From: Chondrosia reniformis
Taxonomy: Eukaryota > Porifera > Demospongiae > Chondrillida > Chondrillidae
DNA length: 64,000 nt
Assembly (NCBI GenBank): GCA_947172415.1
Contig: OX359199.1
Location: 212,001-276,000, forward strand
Reading direction: 5' to 3'
How positions within the stretch are numbered: position 1 is the first letter of the stretch; every line of letters starts with the position of its first letter. This document shows, piece after piece, positions 12,501 through 24,500 of the stretch. A model generated the notes under the pieces. That model was not told where the DNA came from. It saw nothing but the letters and a program-made list of their open reading frames with translations, and ran no database searches. The position numbers were made by a program, and so were the translations under genes.

Positions 12501-13956
12501 AGGATCCTAGCTAATTCCCTCAGTTTTCTGTTGCTGGGATCAGCAGTGAGGCATCCATATAAGAGATATCCCAGACAAAGCTATAGGTGGTAGAGACCGT
12601 TTAGATATGTCTTATCTCTAATAGTACATTTCCAGTCATACATTTTGTGATATGGTCTTACTGCTATTCTAGAAACATATAGCAAAAATGAGATTTGGTC
12701 CACATATACTGTATACGTATATACATATGTAAAGATATCACAGGTACGGTACAAACTAATTGAGAGTGGATTAAATTCCTTCTTATTCTTTAGAACGTGA
12801 TCTAAGTAGTGAGAAGAACGAGATGCCCACAAAAATCCAAACGGTAAAGCTGTATCCATGTCATAACACAGACTTTATAATTGGTTATGTACCAACTACT
12901 CTATTTGATGACTAACACGCTAAAATTCGCAGCAAACAATTTTTTCCAAATGCATCCACTAGACGTCTGTATACTATGCAAGTGCTGATGCTGACATTTA
13001 AGTGACTGACATGGCATGCATATCACTGCTGTGTTTAGGTGCATCCCTACTTTAGCTAGCTAGCATTAGCTAAAATGTGTCTTTGATTTATATATTGTTT
13101 TCCTTAGTTAGTTAGTTGAGGGTCTCAAAAGTATACATGCTAGTCTGTCTATTCAAACCAATAGCTATGCATATATTAACATTTTTTATTTGTTGCAGAC
13201 TGCCAGATATGCTCCAGACCCAAGCCCTTTTCCTGTACAATGCCCACAGAAACTTGGCTCTGCCCGTTAGTAATACATTGAAAGATTAATTTTAGTAATG
13301 TATTTTTTTCTTATAATTCCTGCAACAGCTGTAGAGGATATTTCTGTGTCAACTTACTCTTTGCAACCTAGACAGAGTAAAACTCAATGTGAGCCTCCAT
13401 GTAATATATATGTATAGATATAATAATGGTGCTAATTCCTTTTATGGCTTGCTATATATACTGCAAGCCATAAAAGAATGTAGCAATCATGCATATATGG
13501 ATATATATATATGTAATTAAGACTACAACTACAATCAAGTCCAACAGTATATATATCTGCTTGTCCTATATATATAGCTTCAAGTGGTCATAGCTTATCT
13601 GAAAGTGTAAACTGTAAGTTTCATAATTAGACTACATACATATCCCCAGTATAATGAATTTATATGTATAAGAATGTAGGTAATGGTACCATCATGCAAG
13701 CATTATATATAGAAATCAAAGCTGTATATATGTACACGTAATAAAATATCAATATTAGTAGTGAGATTCTATATAACAATATTATTTAAACATAGCATTT
13801 CATAATCTCATACCATTTAAAGATATTACACGTGTTAAGTTGGATAACATAGCACGTAAAGTTGAAGTGCAGAGGGTTTGGATAAGTTTAGCAAGACATT
13901 TGGGCGTGTCTGATGAGTTTATTAACGAAACTAACATTCTAAAGATCACAGATTGA
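9541..13956 (+). CDS. Gene B: ZU5 protein with half a Death domain, no protease
   Basis: A phase-consistent model has exons 9541-9559 (ATG, MAIMEE), 9880-10469 (ZU5), 10554-10679, 11501-11702 (UPA-like region), 11768-11890, 12073-12171, 12259-12369, 12794-12843, 13199-13265, 13329-13400 and 13823-13956, giving about 530 residues. The ZU5 exon shows GGAIQELDHCWIRIHP and LVSPVVYLDLN..SKPLDLHIP, the usual ZU5 core. ZU5 domains, as in UNC5, ankyrin and PIDD1, pair with UPA and Death domains. The Death exon stops at about 13938, where the sequence jumps to a copy of the gene's own exon at 12418, and ends at TGA. The protein therefore lacks the second half of the Death domain and the protease. If exon 7 is read through its donor, a TGA at 12438 ends it earlier. 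Confidence 0.7.
12097..12168 (+). repeat. Triplicated 24-bp coding repeat in gene B linker
   Basis: The unit GAGCCGACTCAAAGTGTTGA plus AGAA (peptide EPTQSVEE) occurs three times in frame, slightly varied. Gene C has one and a half copies at the same place (17282-17337) and gene FG a degenerate version (37045-37105). Copy number of this acidic linker differs between paralogues. Confidence 0.85.
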
Positions 13957-14170
13957 GTGCTCCAAAGCTGCCACATGTACAGGCACCAGTAAGCCATGAA
14001 TATTATTTAAGAGATGAGGATCCTAGCTTTCCCTCAGTTTTCTGTTGCTGGGATCAGCAGTGAGGCATCCATATAAGAGATATCCCAGACAAAGCTATAG
14101 GTGGTAGAGACCGTATAGATATGTATCTTCTTAATCTTAGCTCCAATAGTACATTTTCAGTCATACGTTT
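13930..14170. other. Recombination joint between Death exon and linker-exon copy
   Basis: Up to about 13937 the sequence follows the gene A Death exon (…GAGTTTATTAACGAAACTAAC). From there it follows 12418 onward (ATTCTAAAGATCACAGATTG) almost exactly for more than 200 bp. This is the scar of an unequal exchange that produced the tandem copy C. Confidence 0.8.
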
Positions 14171-14713
14171 TGTGATATGGTCTTACTGCTATTCTAGAAA
14201 CATATAGCAGAAATGAAAAATGGAGATTATATGAGATTTGGTCCACATATACTGTATGCGTATATATGTATGTAAAGATATATCACAGGATCAAATCTCA
14301 GGTTACCTATTTGAACAGCCAGGTATGAAAATATGTGTAAACTAGGAAAGGGGGACTGTTATAACTTGACACCTGTGAAATTACTAATCCAAACTATTCG
14401 GCACATTTGGCTGTGATGGGCAACTGAAGTGTCACATATACTAGACTAAGTCAGCCTAGTGTGATTGGTGTGCAGTGAACAAAAAATGAGTCTTGCTCAG
14501 AAATCCCTAAAAGCTGAAAGTAAGATCACATCAATAGATAGTTCTCTACTGTGCGTTTTCTACTTTATGTTCACCTGTATGGCTGGACACTTTAATAACT
14601 GACGATCAATTAATGATATTTTGGATTAAATATCGATTTTATTGATATCTGTTAGAAGTATTTTCTAAACCAGTTGAATTTAAAAATGGAAAAACAAAAT
14701 TTAAATAATAATT

Positions 14714-17700
14714 ATGGCCATCATGGAAGAAGGTAATTAATATAATGTAGAAAGGACATCCTAATTTATGACCTACATGTTTTGATTTAATAGTAAGTGC
14801 TACCGGTATATACCATCTTAATGCAATTATATAAGATCTAAATTATATATATAGTATATCTTTAATATGTCCAAACTGTATGCATTTGTAACTCTCATGA
14901 TCAGACGCTACTTTATTTTCTGCATATATACAACTTCACATTTATGTACCCTCACACTTGTTTAAACTATTAATTAGTTTACAATAAAAATGATTAAATA
15001 AAGTTTCAATTCCTAAAAAAATCTACTCCAATAACTTTTTAGCACATGATCATGAACTTCAGTTGAAGGATCTTTGTTGGCTCCCCCTTGGAATCAACAA
15101 CATTCAGGTTAATACTATTACGGGTGGTACCTATAACTTGGAATCGAACAAAAGTGGAGGGGCTATCCAGGAGCTTGATCACTGTTGGATCAGAATACAC
15201 CCTCATGATCAGCTTGGTAGCTCAGACAGTGCCCAGATAAACGTTCAATATGGTTTTGTAATCACTGGACCATTTGTTTTGCCTGACGGTTACAAGTTAG
15301 TCAGTCCAGTGGTGTACCTTGACTTGAATATGGATGTGGTATCTAAGCCACTTGATCTGCACATTCCAACTTGGAGCCGTGACCCTACAAGTGTTAGGTA
15401 CATCAAAGCTCCTCATGTATCTAATGCTAAGGGGCAGTACATCTTTCAACTGCTGAGTTCAGATAAAAACTCAGAAACTGTCAAGGTATTCCACTTATGC
15501 TTAATTGCTAAAGTGGTGAAGATGAAGATTCCTGAAAAGTGCTATATATCTTGGTGGGAAAAGCAGGAACTTGATGGTGCCACTTACATGTATCGTGTTG
15601 CTGTCACACATGCAATTGGACTGTGGCTTAAGGTATGTATAATGGCATACAGGAGCATATCAGATTAACCATGCATATAGAATTTATATTTACAAGTCTA
15701 TACATGTGATGTGTAGATCCTCAAAGAAACGTGGAAGCAAGAGGGTTGGAAAAGAGATTCTAATATTCAACCTGAGGAGGTTCATTTTGAATCCGCCATA
15801 ACAGTACAGCTACCAGAGTGCACTGCATCAATATTTGGCCAGGTACTGTAATATGTACACTCTTGTATAGACCTCAGTGGTTATAGATATTCTTATCCCT
15901 TGAACGTGACACCACATTTAAATTATATAACCATGCATTTAAATATTTGACAGTTATTTAGCTATCTTTACCAGTGGTATACAGCAGGGGAACCTTCAAG
16001 GACCATATTATTACAAGAGGCAATAGCCACAGTGGATATTGCCTCTTCTGCTATATAGCCTCACACTGCTGTACGTAATGTAATGGTGGTTACTCCACTG
16101 TAACGATGACTAATGACTCCCCAATGACTACAATATAACCACAATTGACATGAAAGATACATCCTAGAGCCTTGCCATTAAAGATCTACACCTCATACTC
16201 TCAACAGAGAGTAAAGCTTTTAACTTTCACAAACCTATAATTGTCCGCCTATTCTGTTCAATCCATTCACCAGATTTAATCCCCCCCCCCAAAAGTCCAT
16301 TTAACATATATTAAATTTTATTGCTAAATTACAATTTTAATATTTTGCAAGCACATATGCATCCCATCCATATTGATTATTTATTATATTTATACCAGAC
16401 CCCCACACACCCTCCCTAATTATTTCACCTGTTAAACATCACACATATTGTGCAACACACACTTTTTTCTAATTTGCACTAATTTCCTGCCAATTTTTGC
16501 ATTACTTCCCTCATCTCTCTCTCCTGCTGTATTAATCCACTGATGAAGACAGCTGAATATAGCTATTGAAATGTTTGATAGTTTTAAAACATGGTTGGTA
16601 TCATACTTATATGTACAGAATATAATATGTACGTACAATCTGTTTTCATATTCATATCAATTTTTATTAATATACTTTATATATAAATGTAGAGAAGATT
16701 CATAACTAAGACATCAGTTGACTATGAAGTTGATGACGCAGACCTTGAGTACAAAGTCGAAGAACATGTCTACCCCCATTTCATAGTCATTTGCAGTCCG
16801 ATAGCTAATAGGAGAATAGAGTCAACATGTAAAGTTGTTGAAGTTGATAAAAATGATCATCCCTTGGCAGAATACAACTTTATAACATCAGAAAGTTAGT
16901 TCACAGTATGCGTAACATCTATATATGTATGTATACATACTCAACTCATCTACATGCAGATATTGACCAGCAGAGCCATGATTGTACTGACATTAAAAGA
17001 AAGCACTCTATACCAACACAAGTAGAAAGTCAATCTCCCACTCCATCAACTGGCCAAGGGAGAAAGACACCTCGAATCTTAGGTTATAATTATACACAGT
17101 GTAACTGACATATAAATTATGTAAGGCTCATCTATAACTCTAATTCTATAATACTCTTATTTCTATAGATTTGCATACACATGAGTTTGTATGTATTATA
17201 CGTTAGGTAAGAACTATATGCCTTTAAATTACACTTATATGTACGTACATAAATGTATCCATAGCTCAAGACTATGGTGAAGAGGAGCTGACTCAAAGTG
17301 TTGAAGAAGAGTCAACTTACAGTCCAGAAGAAGAGAACAGTACGAATTCTTCTTCTTCCCAAAAAAGTCAGTTTCATGAAAGTGTTCTTATTTATTACAT
17401 TGTGGTACTACATTCTCTTCTCTAAGCAATCCCCTTCCTTCTTATTCTTTAGAATGTGATCTAAGTAACGAGACGCCCACAAAGATCCAAATGGTAAAGC
17501 TGTATCTATGTCATAACACAGACTTTATAATTGGTTATGTACCAACTACTCTATTTGGTGACTAACATGCTAAAAATTCGAAGCAAACAAAATTTTTCCA
17601 AACGCAATTTTTCCAAATGCATCCACTAGACGTATACTATGCATATCACTGCTGTGTTTAGGTGCATCCCTACTTCAGCTAGCTAGCATTAGCTAAAAAA

Positions 17701-20013
17701 TGTGTCTTTGCCTTATTTATTGTTTTCCATAGTTAGTTAGTTGAGGATCTCAAAAGTATACATGCTAGTCTATTCAAACCAATAGCTATGCATATATTAA
17801 CATTTTTTATTTGTTGCAGACTGCCAGATATGCTCCAGACCCAAGTGCTATTCCTATACAATGCCCACAGAAACTCTGCTCTGCCCGTTAGTATATAATA
17901 CATTGAAAGATTAATTTTAGTAATGTAATTTTTCTTATAATATCTACAGCAGCTGTAAAGGATAATTCTGTGTCAACTTACTCTTTGCAACCTAGACAGA
18001 GTAAAACTGAACGTGAGCCTCCATTTAATATATATGTATAAACATAATAATGGTGCTAAGTCCTTTTCGTGACTTGCTATATATAATGTATATACCACAA
18101 GCCATAAAAGAACTTAGCAATCATGCATATATTGATATGTAATTAAGACTACAACTACAATCAAGTCTGACAGTATATGTATCTGCTTGTCCTATATATA
18201 TAGCTTCAAATGGTCATAGCTTATCTGAAAGTGTAAACTGTAAGTTTCAAAGCTGTATATACGTACATGTAATTAAATATCAATATTACTAGTGAGATTC
18301 TATATAACAATATTATTTAAACATAACATTTCATAATCTCATACCATTTAAAGATGAAACTATGGAGAGATTGCTTGAAGTTCTGTCATCCTCAGGCTTA
18401 AGATTAATTGCAGAACGGCACCTACGTAAGCAGTTAGATTCATTCTGTTGTCAGTGACACATTAAATACAGTCACATGTTATTTTGTGCATATATAGAAA
18501 TTGGTGAACAGCAACAGGAAGTAGAGGCAGCTCTGAAGGAGTCATCAGGTCAACGAAGTGTCTCATTTTCCAAGTTCCTAAAAGTTACAAAAGCAATCTG
18601 TAGAATTGAAGTAGATAAGTAAGTCACAGTAGTAATATCCTGTTTTCTTATTATCAGTATGCATGTTCATGGATATATAGACGAACAGGTACCTGTTTCT
18701 TTATCAAACTGGATGGAAAGACATATTGTATTACCTGCTGCCACTGTGTTGTATCAAATGATCGAGAGGGACAGAATGATGTACAGTACAGTGAAACGGA
18801 TATTCTGGAAGCTTTAAAAAAGGCAAATTGGTATATGCTAGATGACAGTTTTGATCTAGATTCTGGTGGTACCTATTCATTGAAAGAATACTTGAAAGGT
18901 TATCCAGAGCTCCAGGAAAGTATCATTACGATAGTCAAGGTATAATAACCATCATCATTTGACTTGTTACAATATATAGTGGTCAGCTACACTTCGGCTG
19001 TCCCAATATATATATATATATCTGCCGATAAGGAAACCACAAACTATTTAGCTTTGTGAGTACTTATAAGCAGAGTAACCACAAATACTTCCATTGTATG
19101 TCATACTAGTGAGTCCTAATAAGGACAAAACAGCTGTACATCTTTAAAATGGCAAAGGAGAGGTTCCCATTTAGTAAACTTCAGTCTCATTGTGCTCCTC
19201 AAGAGGCATGAGTACATACATGGGTGGGATAAATCAACTTAAGAGTTAAATGTCAAAGACATATTATTATTATAGTACATAAAATGACTCAACCATTAAT
19301 TCTGTAGCCAGAGCTGTTAGCTATTGAGTGTTCTGGGGTACCAAATAGGATTACTCAATTCACAGTGGAGAAAGAGGTTTACAATGGGATTAATATTACA
19401 GCAGCTTATTCAATCTTAAGCATCATTCATATTCCTGATGAACCCACTAATAACCACACTGCAAAGCTAGAGTTTAGCTGTGGCAAAGTAAAAGTCTGCC
19501 GCAAAAAAGAGAGTAAGTATGTATATAGTGCTGCATACATACTAAGGGTAACATAAAATTCACTTTTACCAGCAAGTCTGACATTGGGATATTGAGATCA
19601 TCACATATAAAACAGGACCATTCACCAATTGGTCAATAATTGGTTTGGTTATAAATGCATTTATAATGATTTTGAAATATTTGTGACAACTACTATTCAG
19701 TAAATATGGACTTTGAGTTATTACAAGTATACAATATTATACACACCTCTTGTACCTATTTGAACAGGTTTCTATTGTATGTTTGATAGATGAGTTGGAC
19801 TACTATATTGACACCTACAGGGGATCCTCAGGGTCCCCAGTGATACTGGTTGATGCAGGACCTAACCCCACTACTGTGACAGATAAAGATGGGAAAGAGA
19901 GAAGAATAGCTGAACAAGGATATTGCATCATCGTTGGAGTACATAGGATGCCTGGCTACAAAGAAGAATATAATACTGGAATGATATTTAAAGCTCTTAT
20001 TGATAAACTATAG
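14714..20013 (+). CDS. Gene C: ZU5-linker-trypsin-like protease
   Basis: Exons: 14714-14732, 15043-15632 (ZU5), 15717-15842, 16693-16894 (UPA-like), 16960-17082, 17265-17339, 17453-17493, 17820-17886, (17953-18024), 18354-18425, 18498-18618, 18681-18939, 19308-19512, 19790-20013. Without the bracketed exon the model gives about 707 residues in frame. That exon has lost its donor (CCATTTAAT where genes A and B have GTAAT) and is a multiple of three, so skipping it keeps the frame. The Death domain is reduced to its last 24 residues. The protease has His500 (ITCCHCVV), Glu567 in place of the Asp (ELLAIE) and Ser647 (GSSGSP), then IIVGVHR. A Trypsin_2-type fold is known for similar motifs; activity with Glu is uncertain. 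It is the best preserved ZU5-plus-protease gene here. Confidence 0.75.
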
Positions 20014-20161
20014 AAACTGTATATTTAGTGACTAATATATATATGCAGGACATATGTAGGACATGCATAGTGTATAATTGGATCCGATGCAAGTATATAT
20101 GTACAATATAAGGCAGAGGCCAATCCTCCATCAGATTCCTTCTCCACTGTAAACTGTACAC

Positions 20162-20942
20162 ATGGTTCAATGCTGTTCCGGTGGTTATGAAAGGGCTCAA
20201 TCAGGTCTGAGTGGAGAGCAGCAAAAGTGTCATCAACATAGCGCTTCTAGAAATGGGGAGGAGAGTGAAGGTGGACAAGCTATCTCTCTTCGATGTACAT
20301 GTCCTATGATATATTTACTTTCTTCTCATTTCTATCCAATTTCAATAGATACATATGCATATGCATGACCTATATGCATGTATAAAATATTAAGCACATG
20401 CAAGTTACTATAATTGTATTTAATTTATATTATATTTTATTAAATCATAAAGAAAATTAATGTTTGATAATTATCTCTAATTTACTCAGGAGATGAGGCA
20501 GTAATTGTAGATTCCTATGGTCAAAGATGTGTCCGACTTATAGATTTAATGAAGATTGTCCCTGCAATAGTCAGGATACAAGGAAATAAGTGAATTATAT
20601 GCAAACCTGCAATACCAGCTAGACCTATATTGGGTCTTTCAATTCGCTGCATGCATTTTATTTCTTATACGTAGATCAATCAGCATGGGTTTCTTCATCA
20701 AAATGGGACCAGAAGACAGAGATTTGTGTTATTTTGTGACATGTTGCCTTTTTGAAAAGGATGTTTGGAAAGCTCTTCAAGAGTCATCTCTAGATCTTGA
20801 TCTCATCAAGAAAGAAATATTTCATACAATGATACAGCTGTACACATTTCGTGAAAACCCTTTTCCTGACTTCCAAATACTCATAGATAGACCAGTGGAC
20901 TCTCTAAAAGATATATTTCGCAAAATAGAAATGCATGTGTGA
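20162..20942 (+). CDS. Mini-gene: isolated protease N-lobe
   Basis: Exons 20490-20589 and 20675-20942 encode the linker helix (RLIDLMKIVPAIVRIQ) and protease N-lobe (MGFFIKMG, FVTCCLFEKD) of the family, ending at TGA. A first exon 20162-20270 (MVQCCSGGYERAQ) would fit in phase with a weak donor (GAAG|GTGGAC), giving about 158 residues. The His position is lost (CCLFE) and no C-lobe follows; the next 500 bases are a MITE. It is either a truncated pseudogene or a small protein that mimics the protease N-lobe. Confidence 0.5.
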
Positions 20943-20995
20943 CTGATATACGAGTATAAAGGATCACAAATTACCTTACATGCACGTGACCTTTA

Positions 20996-21463
20996 GGCCC
21001 CATAAACTTAATTATTAGATTCTCATCCTCCTGTCTTCAAATTCTTGGTGAGGCGGGAGGCTATTTATAATTTATATTTTTCAAGCATCTCATGGTCTCA
21101 TATAATATATATATAATAATAATACGTCGGCGGAGACTCTAATGAGCTCGGGCTTGCTCGATCCAAGCGCGCAGTTGACCATCGCGGTCGCATAGTCGCT
21201 GGAGATGGCTTCGGAGTTGTCCAACTGCCCAGAGGAGTATTTGTGGTACAAGTCGATAAGGGTTCCCTGATCAGCAACAACGCATCCATACCAGGGCTTC
21301 AGAACGCGACAGCGCGCACAAATTTGCACCACAACAAAGACCACACCGGCTGCTGCTAACTGAAAGCTACAGGCTGCTAGCTACGTGATCAATAAATTTA
21401 GGCCAAGCGGCCATAAAAAATTGGTGCGGGCGGGGATGAGAATCTAATAAAGTTTATAGGGCC
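20996..21463. mobile_element. Harbinger-like MITE carrying a GC-rich insert
   Basis: The ends GGCCCCATAAACTT and, as reverse complement of the right end, GGCCCTATAAACTT continue into a shared TTAGATTCTCATCC. TTA at 20993-20995 and 21464-21466 is a 3-bp target duplication typical of PIF/Harbinger. The centre (21121-21350) is markedly GC-richer than the region. On the minus strand it has an open frame (CVVADQGTLIDLYHKYSSGQ), perhaps a captured host exon; I cannot name it. The element lies less than 100 bp before the start codon of gene D; paralogue E lacks it. Confidence 0.75.
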
Positions 21464-21561
21464 TTATGTCGCTGAATTACTACTTCGTCCGTTCTGCAAT
21501 AGATCATGTGATGCGTTCCAATACATATATGCATTTGTCCTTATTTGTATCAGGGAACAAG

Positions 21562-24500
21562 ATGAGCGATCGGCAAGCGACTTTAAAGTTGAGTGTCGAA
21601 CAGTTGAGGGAACAATTGAAAAACCCTAGTTTGAGAGATTATCTGAAGAAGAATCTATGTGTAAAAGAAATCTACGATAACCTGTGGTCAGCCAAAGTGA
21701 TCAATAATAGCATAAAGAGTTGGATAAAATCCAAAGAGCCTGCAAAGGAGGAGTGCAATATTAAACTCCTGGATCATATTTGTGAGTGCGGAGACGTGCG
21801 CACGTTTGAAAACCTTTTAGAAGTTTTAAGAAAATCTTCGGATGATTTTCCTATTCATTGTGAAGTAGTTCAGAAGTTGGAGAGAGAATTTGAGGTTGAT
21901 GTAAGCCCTTTAATAACTACATATGTACAATTAAAATGTTTATTTCTGGCTCTCTTGAAATATTATGTAGAAAAGCAAATCCTGTGAAGAATTAGCTCGC
22001 AAAGGTATATTATACCATGCTGATAGTAGAGACTTACATCTATCTATTTTTGAAAGTTTTGAATACTTTAAATTAGATGCTTCTGATTTGGATGGTCATG
22101 GAAATGATAAAACAAAGGGAGAATTAGTTGATGGAGGTTGGAAGTGTATACTACAATTTTTATTGATATAAAAAAGTGATCATATGCATATGCCAATTTG
22201 TATAGAGCCAAGTGTATGGTCTGTAACTTCAGATGATCCATGGCCAGAAGACAGAACCTCAGGAGTGAAAGTGAAGGTAAAAGTTAATTAAAGCAGCCAT
22301 ATATATACTGAGCTATACAGTGATAGCACACTTTTGGAGAATTGAACAATTTCATATACAGATTCTGAAACACTTATAGGCAATTACAACACCGAAATCC
22401 TACTTTATTTTTTATACCACCGAAATAATACTTTAGGCATTCCCAAGGGTGTCCGTCTTCTATCAATGAATTGAAAAGCTTACAAGAGGAAATGAAGCCC
22501 AACGAGTGTCCTAAATAATTTATAAGTAAAATTGACTATTGTTTTTAATATAAACTTGAAACCTGCTACAGTACTAAGATAGATGCCACAGAAATATATT
22601 GCATAGGCTGCTAAATCATTGCTTTTGCGCCCTCAAGTTTTCATGCAAATGGTCACATATAAATACCAAACATTTATATATGTGTCCAGAATGATGTTAC
22701 CTGTTCAGAAAATATATCTGACAATGAGGAAGTTGTGATTGAATCAAAAGAGCTTGAAAGTGAAGGTATGTCATACTGTGTTGTTTTAATATATATCTTG
22801 ATATGTGAATAAAAGAAATGACAATCAAGCCACAAGTAATTGCTAGAACACTAAACTTCATCATACAGAGACTCTTTGGACATTGCACAATAGCTAGATT
22901 GGTATGCCTTAGGTACACTATACATACAGCTAGGGAATCCCCTAGTCTGACCAGGGAATATTATAATGTTACTATATATTCTGTTGGGGCGGAACCACCT
23001 CAATCTAACCATATAATCTAACAAGATAAATCCTTTTTTAAGGAATGAGTGAAAGTACGTCTAATTTCCGCATATACAGCACTGTATACATATGTACTGT
23101 ATATATTTGATATATTTTGCAGTACCAATTCAAAACACTTCAGCAAGTCCGGATCCTACTCTTATTTCACAGGGTATACAGCGTATAGATCAGCCAGAAG
23201 TATGCTACCTTTAATTCCATCTTTCCTATATCTGTAGAGAGTAATCCTCCTAAGGCACATGAGATTGGATTGAACTTGCATCGAAACTTAACTCAGGGTA
23301 TGAGGTTCTATCTTAATCAGGATATTGATTTGTATGCACGTATACATATAGCTCTGTTTGTGTATATAGACCAGGCTGAGGATGGTATGCACCCTGAACA
23401 AGGTGAGTCTATTTGTTTTATGTACTTACTGCACAATGAAGTTTTACACAGTATAATAGACACAATTTCTGTATTGTATTTATGTATGTATACAGCTAAA
23501 CTATCTGGTAGCAGTGTAGTTATGTTTGGAAATAGGGAACAAAGACTGTCTTTTATCCCAGGTATGCTTGATACATATGTACATATATACATTAGATGTT
23601 TGGTTACCAAAGTATATATGTATACTTACAACTATGAAAATGACATGTGACTTGCTGGGAATCGAACTCTGCTTGTTATGACCACCAATGCTCTGACAAT
23701 GAATAATTGCCATATATAGCTGTAATGCTCTATTCTAATACAATATCAATATGTATTACAATTATAACATATATGTCTGTAGGTCAGCAAGAAATCAAAA
23801 AAGCCTTCAGTGAACCAGGATTTTCTAATGGTACTGCATGCATGGTGTAGTATTGAAAACAATATAAGTCATCAGTTGAAATGTCAATATAATATAAATA
23901 CTTATCAAAATGCAATAAATTGTATAATATATATTATTGTAGTATAGTAACTTTAGAGAACATGCCTATATATATACAGTGTGTCTTTATTGTAGCGCCT
24001 CCTGGTAAACTACATTATGGGTAATACAATCAGTACACTAAAAATCTGTCTACGATAAGTATAAATGAAGTTGAAACAAAATGGTGTCTTTCCTGTACTT
24101 AAAGATAGGGGGGATGTGAGACTTACTGCTCTTTTTGGCATTGGCGAATTTTCGGAAACGGAATACTTATGGATACTACCCAAATGATTCTTGAAAATTA
24201 AGAGACATTTCATCTAGAAACGACGGAGAAACGCACAAACTAACACACAAACTCTATTGATGTTATATTACCTTAGTATATTGTAACTTACACTGTATAT
24301 ATATACATTATATGATAATTGCTGTATCATTAATAACATCTTAGCACTAGATGTTGAGCAGCTGAGAACTATTGTAAAAGAAGTGCACAAGAACCAGCCG
24401 GTGGACTATAATTGGAAAATGTTAGCTGCAGAATTGCAACTACCTGTACCAACAATAAGAATTATTCAATTTAACATTTCAACTGATGAAGAAAGACACT

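Noticed and set aside
21098-21344. Host gene on the minus strand
   Set aside because: The frame is bounded by the inverted repeats of a Harbinger-like element and has no splice partner or family I recognise; kept as a possible captured fragment only.
23317-23610. Minus-strand 97-codon frame, repeated at 41125-41418
   Set aside because: It is antisense to duplicated linker exons of genes D and H and carries no recognisable domain; conservation follows from the duplication.
24010-24213. Minus-strand 67-codon frame in an intron of gene D
   Set aside because: No domain, no splice signals in phase and no second copy; judged a chance frame.
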